Source: Basidiobolus meristosporus CBS 931.73
Taxonomy: Eukaryota; Basidiobolomycota; Basidiobolomycetes; Basidiobolales; Basidiobolaceae
DNA: 59,955 nucleotides
Direction: 5' to 3'
Assembly: GCA_002104905.1 (NCBI GenBank)
Contig: MCFE01000546.1
Coordinates: forward strand, 1-59,955
Below the pieces are notes generated by a model. That model did no database searches. It was not told where the DNA came from and saw only the letters and a list, made by a program, of their open reading frames with translations. The first letter of the stretch is position 1. Each line of letters begins with the position of its first letter. Below, piece by piece: positions 53,541 to 59,955 of the stretch. The translations under genes were made by a program, and so were the position numbers.

Positions 53541-54716
53541 ATGACTTCTACCAGCAAACAAAGCAATACCAACATCTTCCCTGTAAAGGAGAGGTTTGAT
53601 GGGAAGAACTACAGACTTTGGAGTATCAGGATGCAGATCCACCTTGAGGAAAGAAAGCTTTGGAACATAGTCACAAGAAAGGAATTTGAGCCCAAAGGAA
53701 CAGCAGAAGATGTGGAGATGTTTCAAGAGAAGAAGAGAAAGGCCTTCAATGCCATATGCATCAATGTGCAAGACTCCTTCATTGGACAAATCCATGCCTC
53801 AAATACTGCCAAAGCAGCATGGGAATCCTTAGAGAAGATCTTTAGCGCAAAGTCAGTATCAAGCAAGCTTTATTTGAAATGGAAGCTCTTCAACATGGGG
53901 AAGAAGCCAGATGATGACATGCTACAACTCATTACCAGAATGGAGACACTTGCAGAAGAACTTTACAGTATTAATGCTGGTGTAGATGATGAAGAAAAGA
54001 TACTCTGTCTGCTTTGCAGCCTACTAGATGAGTATGAGCCACTCATACTTTCTTTTGAAAGCAGAGAAGACAACTTGACTTTAGACCATGCCAAAGGAAG
54101 ACTTCTCCATGAAGAACTCAGATGTAATGATCAAGCAGAGAAAATTGAAGATAATGCTTTATTCAGTTCAGAAAGGCACACAGAAAAGAAGGGAAAGCAA
54201 CAAAACCAAAGAAAACCTGGCTGCTGTAACTACTGTAAAAAGCCAGGACACTGGGCAAGAGAATGCAAGAAGAAACAAGCAGACAAAAAACAGAAACTAG
54301 TGCAGGCAAACCATATAACTACTGATGAACAGTTATTTGTAATTGTACAAGAGAGTGCAAGTAACCAAAGTAATGAATGGTATATTGACTCTGGAGCATC
54401 ACAGCATATTTGTGGTATAAAGGATTGGTTCAGCAACTTAAGGACTATTCATGTAAGAAAGGTTTATCTGGGAGATTACTCTGCATTGGAAGTTACCGCC
54501 AGTGGGTCTATACAACTAAATATGAGTGATAACTCAGGGGCAACAACAGCAAAACTGACTGATGTACTCTATGTACCTGGAATAGCTAAGAACCTACTCT
54601 CAGTCAGTAAAGCAACTACTCAGGGACTGAAATTTGTTTTTACTAAGCTGTGCTGCTCAATATTGAGTGAAAATGGACCAAAATTAGCTTTGGGAATTAG
54701 AGATCACAATATATAG
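53541..54716 (+). CDS. gag: Copia Gag-protease frame
   Basis: 391 residues. Gag (FDGKNYRLWSIRMQ, residues 19-32, and a helical UBN2-like region to about 200). CCHC knuckle with C229, C232, H237 and C242. Protease active site YIDSGASQHICG with D283, S284 and G285, then the protease body through LYVPGIAKNLLSVSK. It ends at TAG (54714-54716), where relatives encode Tyr in HNIYK, so the polyprotein originally continued into integrase. Start ATG has A at -3. This copy shows the protease segment that the 37218-41395 copy lacks. Confidence 0.9.
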   Translation: MTSTSKQSNTNIFPVKERFDGKNYRLWSIRMQIHLEERKLWNIVTRKEFEPKGTAEDVEMFQEKKRKAFNAICINVQDSFIGQIHASNTAKAAWESLEKIFSAKSVSSKLYLKWKLFNMGKKPDDDMLQLITRMETLAEELYSINAGVDDEEKILCLLCSLLDEYEPLILSFESREDNLTLDHAKGRLLHEELRCNDQAEKIEDNALFSSERHTEKKGKQQNQRKPGCCNYCKKPGHWARECKKKQADKKQKLVQANHITTDEQLFVIVQESASNQSNEWYIDSGASQHICGIKDWFSNLRTIHVRKVYLGDYSALEVTASGSIQLNMSDNSGATTAKLTDVLYVPGIAKNLLSVSKATTQGLKFVFTKLCCSILSENGPKLALGIRDHNI

Positions 54717-55104
54717 AAGTTACAATGCAAGATCATTGTACCTGAGTATGTCAACATTGCTGAAACTGATGAAACCAACTGGGAGACATGGCATAGGAGG
54801 CTAGGACACATTGGGGAACAGGAAATGAGCCAATTGGTGAAAAATCAGCTTGTTTTGGGCCTAAAATACTCAATTCTGATCAAACTGAATGTTTGTAAGG
54901 GATGTTCATATGGCAAACAAGCTAGGCAATGTTTCAAGAGCTCAGAAGGCATCAATACCACTGAAATATTGGCTATTGTACACTCAGACATATGTGGCCC
55001 CATGAGAACACTGTCCTTTGGAGCAAAGAGATACTTTATGATGTTTATTGATGACAAGACAAGATATACATGGGTGTACTTCCTCAAAACAAAGGATGAA
55101 GCGT
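54717..55104 (+). pseudogene. Copia integrase, part before the LTR-element insertion
   Basis: In frame with the Gag-protease segment after its stop. It has the zinc site WHRRLGHIG...CKGCSYGK, first catalytic Asp in HSDICGPM, and FIDDKTRYTWVYF. It is cut at KDEAL by the insertion at 55105. gcgt at 55101-55104 is repeated at 58722-58725. Confidence 0.88.
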
Positions 55105-55908
55105 TGTGGTGGTGTAGAGGTACTCCTGGGAGATGCTACACAACTCAAGGTTTGTGAGGTGTCTGATGGGTGCAATAACCTCTGTGTCTAAACTGCTGGT
55201 GTCTTTGTCAATATGTCACTATGGTAAAAGCTCCTGCTTCTCTAGCTTCCTAGGTGCTCCAAGTGTCTCCAAAGGCCTCTGTGTGTCTTGTGCACTACCT
55301 TGAAAAGCTCCTTGATGGCAGGTCTGAGATGTACTGTGGAAGGCAGGTGCAGTGATCAACTGCTAATCAATAAGGTAGAAGTGTTACTGATAGAAGGGAT
55401 GATTTATTGATGAGGGATTGCTTTCCCTTAAATACTTTTCCTGATTGCCAAGTGATTACTAATGACAAGGTTCTAGAAGATTCTAGGTATCAGTGGAATT
55501 CTTGATGACATCACTATGAGCTAAAAATATGCCAAGAATGTCCTGGAAGGTTCTAAAAGGCACAGCACTCTCAACCAATCAGGAATCAGTAGTCTGAAAC
55601 CTGTGCAACATAGAAGTACCATATATGGTATTGAAATGGTAGAGATGGTAACACAGACCTAGGTCATGTGTCACGGGTACTGACGCGGGTACTTGCCTTA
55701 TATAGATACATCTACTGATCACAAAGCTGAATAACATCTGGGATAACTAATGCTAATAACTAATCAGGGTAAACATCATATGAGGATAATACTGATAATA
55801 TGGGCAAAAGAAGAATGGGATAATACTGATAAGATAAAATATGGATAAGTATATCATAATGACTATATGAATAAACTTGTCTGTGGGAGGTATGTTTACC
55901 CTACCACA
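55105..55908 (-). repeat. 3' LTR of the Gag-protease element
   Basis: 804 bp, TGTGGTGG to ACCACA on the plus strand. The purine tract on the minus strand, AAGTGGGGGGTGGA, abuts it at 55909-55922. Confidence 0.93.
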
Positions 55909-55922
55909 TCCACCCCCCACTT
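55909..55922 (-). other. Polypurine tract of the Gag-protease element
   Basis: Minus strand AAGTGGGGGGTGGA, directly upstream of the 3' LTR. It shows the element reads on the minus strand. Confidence 0.8.
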
Positions 55923-55986
55923 GAGCTAAAAAGTTCCCTGAAACTTTTTAGCTAACCACTGTAAGTTTGGAGAACAAAGTGCTCTC

Positions 55987-57843
55987 TCAGTCTTCCTCAA
56001 TGAAGCCACCTGTCCTTTCTTGAGATAGAAATCTACATGATGTCATTGATCGGATATTGTTTGAGTCCACACCACAGAAGGTGGCTGTTAGTCCTGGGCT
56101 CTCTGAGTATATAGTATACCATGCTGAACCATCTGGGTAGTTCACTGCAGTTGCTCTTGCTTTTACTTCCCATGGTCTTCCAAGAAGTAATTCAAAGTTA
56201 GCCTTTGCACAAATGAATACTGGGATCTCATGGGGTATTCCTTCAATGATGAGAGGGAAGCTGTGAATAATTCCTAAAAGCTTTGATTGCCCTGAGTTGG
56301 CATCCTTCATGCTCCAATTGATATTGGTGTCTATGGGCAATAGGTCTTTGCATGGTAGTTGTTTCCAAGCCTCCAAAGGCATCACACATATCTCAGATCC
56401 ACTGTCTATATGACATAGGATTTCTTGATTATGCACAGTTCCTGTAGCTGTTGCAGTTGCCACTGAGTAGTAGTGTTTCTGGCTTTGATGCAGCTTACTG
56501 ATATCTTGGCTTCCTTGAGCTGTCCTGACCTGGTTGCCTTGAGTTGCTTCAATTGGATGCTTTCTTATTCTGATATGCTCATCCAGAGTCTTTCTTACAG
56601 ATGGTGATACACTGAGTAGCTCTCCAACCTTGATTGATATGTTGCTTCCTAGTATATGACTGGTCAGAGCCTCTGGGGTACCATTTTGCTTGACTCTAGG
56701 CTGCATGTGGTAGTTGTTGGCCTTGGCAGACTCTTGTAAAATTAATAGGGGTGATGCTTTCTTCTCAATCACAACTTCTGGCTCACATCTTGGTACTTTT
56801 GTTGCTGGGCCTGGATTAGCCATTTTTTCAGGATGGTGTCTCTTTGAAGCATAAATTGAAGCTATATGATCTTGGGCCTCTCTGGGGTCCTCATAGTCAA
56901 AGTTCAGAACTTCAGCTGGATTGAAGTAGTCAGGATCTTCTTCTTCATGGAGGTGAACCTTTCTTGTTTGAGAGGTGACTTGCTTGTAGTGAACTCTCAT
57001 TCCTCCTTGTCCAAATGCTGTGGATAATTTGTCACCATGCTTACTGACTATGTATCCCTGAGGACTATATAGGACATCACCTGTGGATAGTAATGACTGA
57101 AGCTCTTGGCAATTTCTCTTGGAATGGTTGGCAGAGTCACACCACATGCATGTATATTTGACTTCTTTCTCTACTGGCTTCTGACCATATGCTTTGCTGG
57201 CAAGTAGCAAAGAGAGTTTCTCTAGTTGCTGTGTCAGCTCCTGAATTTGAGTGCTTTGATTGCTGGGATCAAGTATGTCTTGGCTATCTTGGTTTTGTTC
57301 TGGGCTTGAAAGAAGCTTTCTGATTGGTGAGGTTTCTTCAGGGGCAAGTAGAATCTGCTTAGCTAACTGAAATGCAGGCAGTGAACTCATAGCTTTCACA
57401 GTAGGATTGTTTTCAATCCTTCTCACCAGGCCTTCTGGTAGTGCTCTGAGCAGATAGGCAGATAAAGTCAGATCAGTGATAATGCCTTGGGCTTTCAGTG
57501 ACTCTCCAATTTGCTCAAGGCCACTCAAGTATTCTTTCAATGGTAGCTGCTTAAACTTGCTATAAGCAAAGTTCTCCAAGTCTTGAAGTGTGTAGTCAAC
57601 TTGTCTCTCTCCATATTCATCAATCAAGTAGCTCTTCAAGAGGGTCCAATTTGTCAGCAGATCATTTCTTTCATATAATGAGAGCATAATCTCATCAGTG
57701 CTGTAGGGGGGCATCTCTTCAGCCATAATGGCCTCAGGTATTTTGTGGGCTCTGCAGAAAAGCTCCCACCTCTTGATGAAAGCTTTAACTTTGGTTCCAT
57801 CAAAGAAAGGAGTTCCTTGCATTCCTGGTAAAGGTAGATCCAT
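55987..57843 (-). CDS. Gag-protease polyprotein, intact
   Basis: 618 residues without interruption. A Gag-like N-terminus (TPFFDGTKVKAFIKRWELFC, residues 11-30; SYLIDEYG and SKFKQLPLKEYLSGLEQIG, to about 115), a CCHC knuckle with C232, C235, H240 and C245 (CMWCDSANHSKRNC), a long linker, then a retropepsin with HIDSGSEICVMP (D480, S481, G482) and the flap-to-end motif FELLLGRPW (residues 550-558). The C-terminus after about residue 565 continues YPDGSAWYTIYS. The ATG is in ACCATGG, a strong context. Basidiomycete genomes are known to carry Gag-protease genes of this layout. Expected role: particle formation and self-cleavage. Confidence 0.88.
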   Translation of the reverse strand: MDLPLPGMQGTPFFDGTKVKAFIKRWELFCRAHKIPEAIMAEEMPPYSTDEIMLSLYERNDLLTNWTLLKSYLIDEYGERQVDYTLQDLENFAYSKFKQLPLKEYLSGLEQIGESLKAQGIITDLTLSAYLLRALPEGLVRRIENNPTVKAMSSLPAFQLAKQILLAPEETSPIRKLLSSPEQNQDSQDILDPSNQSTQIQELTQQLEKLSLLLASKAYGQKPVEKEVKYTCMWCDSANHSKRNCQELQSLLSTGDVLYSPQGYIVSKHGDKLSTAFGQGGMRVHYKQVTSQTRKVHLHEEEDPDYFNPAEVLNFDYEDPREAQDHIASIYASKRHHPEKMANPGPATKVPRCEPEVVIEKKASPLLILQESAKANNYHMQPRVKQNGTPEALTSHILGSNISIKVGELLSVSPSVRKTLDEHIRIRKHPIEATQGNQVRTAQGSQDISKLHQSQKHYYSVATATATGTVHNQEILCHIDSGSEICVMPLEAWKQLPCKDLLPIDTNINWSMKDANSGQSKLLGIIHSFPLIIEGIPHEIPVFICAKANFELLLGRPWEVKARATAVNYPDGSAWYTIYSESPGLTATFCGVDSNNIRSMTSCRFLSQERTGGFIEED

Positions 57844-57895
57844 GGTCTTGATAATTTGTTCTTTCTTAAGTCTTCTAGGGGCAGTTCAGTCAAAC

Positions 57896-57913
57896 CCCCC
57901 ACGTTGGGTGCCA
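57896..57913 (-). other. Primer-binding site of the Gag-protease element
   Basis: Minus strand TGGCACCCAACGTGGGG, a few bases inside the 5' LTR. The TGG start fits a tRNA CCA end. I do not assign the tRNA. It differs from the copia and gypsy sites in the window. Confidence 0.65.
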
Positions 57914-57917
57914 AATA

Positions 57918-58721
57918 TGTGGTGGTGTAGAGGTACTCCTGGGAGAAGCTACACAACTCAAGGTGTGTGAGGTGTCTGATGGGTGCAATAACCTCTGTGT
58001 CTAAACTGCTGGTGTCTTTGTCAATATGTCACTATGGTAAAAGCTCCTGCTTCTCTAGCTTCCTAGGTGCTCCAAGTGTCTCCAAAGGCCTCTGTGTGTC
58101 TTGTGCACTACCTTGAAAAGCTCCTTGATGGCAGGTCTGAGATGTACTGTGGAAGGCAGGTGCAGTGATCAACTGCTAATCAATAAGGTAGAAGTGTTAC
58201 TGATAGAAGGGATGATTTATTGATGAGGGATTGCTTTCCCTTAAATACTTTTCCTGATTGCCAAGTGATTACTAATGACAAGGTTCTAGAAGATTCTAGG
58301 TATCAGTGGAATTCTTGATGACATCACTATGAGCTAAAAATATGCCAAGAATGTCCTGGAAGGTTCTAAAAGGCACAGCACTCTCAACCAATCAGGAATC
58401 AGTAGTCTGAAACCTGTGCAACATAGAAGTACCATATATGGTATTGAAATGGTAGAGATGGTAACACAGACCTAGGTCATGTGTCTCGGGTACTGACGCG
58501 GGTACTTGCCTTATATAGATACATCTACTGATCACAAAGCTGAATAACATCTGGGATAACTAATGCTAATAACTAATCAGGGTAAACATCATATGAGGAT
58601 AATACTGATAATATGGGCAAAAGAAGAATGGGATAATACTGATAAGATAAAATATGGATAAGTATATCATAATGACTATATGAATAAACTTGTCTGTGGG
58701 AGGTATGTTTACCCTACCACA
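57918..58721 (-). repeat. 5' LTR of the Gag-protease element
   Basis: 804 bp, nearly identical to 55105-55908. It ends ACCACA at 58721, followed by target copy gcgt (58722-58725). Confidence 0.93.
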
Positions 58722-58725
58722 GCGT

Positions 58726-59955
58726 TGGAGACATTTAAGCACTTCAAGAACATGGCAGAAACACAAACTGGGTGTAAATTGAAGGTACTTTGAAGTGACA
58801 ATTGAGCAGAATACTGCTCAAAGGAGTTTGCAAAATACTGCTTGACTACTGGTATACTTCAACAGACCACAGTTCCTCATACTCCACAGCAAAATGGAGT
58901 AACAGAACGTTCAAATAGAGCAATAGTAGAGATGGGAAGATCTATGCTACATGATAAGGGAATGGACTACAAGTTTTGGGCTGAATCTGTTGCTACCGCT
59001 GTATACATCAAGAACAGATGCCCAACAACAGCACTATGTGATTCTAAGCCCTTTGAAGCATATACAGGCAAAAAACCAGATCTCCAGCATCTCAAGATCT
59101 TTGGCAGTGATGTTTTTTATCACATCCCTGACAAAAAATGCTCAAAGTTGGAACCAAAGAGTAGGAAAGGGATCTTTCTTGTGTATTGTGAAGATACTAA
59201 AGGGTATAGAGTGTATGATGGCAAAATTCAGAAGCTGATCAAGAGCAGGTACATTGTATTTGAGGAGAATTCAGATCAGAAATCCACAGAAACCATTGGT
59301 CAGCTGCCTGATGATGCAATCAACACTAATGAAGAAGATACATACCAAATCCAGCCAGATATGGAAGATACTTCTACCAGTTCCAGATCAGTACAGATTA
59401 TCCCAGTTAGGAGATCTACCAGAATAAGAAATGCCCCTGGATCCTGGTGGCAGACATCCAATGATCATGAAGAAGCTTATCTTGCCTTATGTGCTGAACC
59501 TCAGAATCTGGAACAGGCAATGCAAAGTCCAGATGCTACTAAGTGGCAACAAGCCATGCAGGGGGAGTACCAATCACTGATCAAGGCAAAAACGTGGGAA
59601 CTGGTAGATATACCAAATGGGAGAAAGCCAATAGGATGTAGATGGGTCTATAAGACCAAGATAACCTCAAATGGTGCCGTTGATAAGTACAAGGCTAGAT
59701 TGGTAGCTAAAGGCTATTCCCTGATCTAGGGACTAGACTTTAAGGAAACATTTGCGTTGGTTGCCAAGTTTAACTCTATTAGGACAGTTCTAGCCCTGGC
59801 AGCTGTACACAGTCTAGATTTACACCAAATGGACATCAAAACAGCCTTTTTAAATGGGGATTTGCAAGAAACTATATATATGGAGCAACCAGAGGGTTTT
59901 ACCAATCCAAAAGGCCCCCATAAGGTGTGCAAACTTAGAAAATTGTTGTATGGGC
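58726..59955 (+). pseudogene. Copia integrase to RT, after the insertion, runs off the window
   Basis: Resumes at the ETFKHFKNMAETQT region, with TGA at 58795-58797 and 58804-58806 where relatives have Arg and Gly in RSDNGGEY. An open piece follows (58842-59729), with TPQQNGVTERSNRAIVEMG containing the catalytic Glu, then a linker with RRSTRIRNAPGSWW and the RT start. TAG at 59727 replaces Gln of the SQIQGLDF block. RT continues to the end (FLNGDLQETIYMEQPEGF) and is incomplete. Confidence 0.88.

Larger units (their letters stand above)
55105..58721 (-). mobile_element. Gag-protease-only LTR retrotransposon (TR-GAG-like), very young
   Basis: LTRs of 804 bp (55105-55908 and 57918-58721) with only about 3 differences seen (near 0.4%). 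4-bp duplication gcgt. On the minus strand, primer site, one 618-residue Gag-protease frame and purine tract follow each other compactly. There is no RT, RNase H or integrase and no space for them (internal region 2.0 kb). It must have been copied with enzymes from another element. It splits copia integrase. Confidence 0.93.
53136..59955 (+). mobile_element. Copia element, right-most copy, 3' part outside window
   Basis: 5' LTR 53136-53504, primer site, Gag-protease frame, integrase split by the LTR element at 55105-58721, then integrase and RT to the window end. It is the best-preserved source of the family's protease. Its stops are at 54714, 58795, 58804 and 59727. Confidence 0.9.

Overview
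The window is a dense cluster of transposable elements. I found no convincing host gene, rRNA, tRNA or CRISPR array. It is eukaryotic and AT-rich. The element mix suggests a repeat-inflated fungal genome, possibly a basidiomycete: Ty1/copia elements primed by a half initiator-tRNA, Ty3/gypsy, a Gag-protease-only LTR element, a Tnp2/CACTA-like transposase and a DDE_Tnp_4 transposon. The species is not resolved, and the fungal assignment is inference.

Left part (1-11.5 kb): a non-coding LTR retrotransposon with LTRs identical by eye and a perfect 5-bp target duplication (33-3351). Next comes a DDE_Tnp_4 (PIF/Harbinger-like) DNA transposon with terminal inverted repeats, an intact-looking transposase and a divergently placed accessory frame (4185-7595). 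A roughly 150-bp tandem repeat and a decayed copia polymerase follow.

Middle (11.5-34.5 kb): several copies of an unrecognised dispersed gene-like repeat ('family X', with 69-codon internal tandem repeats) are broken up by solo LTRs, Tnp2-like transposase remnants ('family Y') and decayed gypsy sequence. One family X copy was split by a nearly complete Ty3/gypsy element (23903-29578, 4-bp target duplication). That element in turn carries a 733-bp, almost wholly palindromic foldback element between gag and protease.

Right part (34.5-60 kb): layers of one copia family inserted into itself. A young copy (37218-41395, minus strand) sits inside an older plus-strand copy with an exact 5-bp duplication and lacks precisely its protease-containing segment. 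Further copies are chimeric or truncated. The right-most copy (from 53136, running off the window) was split by a very young LTR element that encodes only Gag and protease (55105-58721).

Functionally, autonomous copia, gypsy and DDE families (now mostly broken) coexist with parasites that appear to borrow their machinery. The non-coding LTR element carries copia-like priming signals, the foldback element carries the Harbinger-like termini, and the Gag-protease element lacks reverse transcriptase and integrase. Order of events can be read from the nesting. Many nonsense changes are compatible with C-to-T decay, and the window is CpG-poor except inside the Harbinger-like accessory frame.
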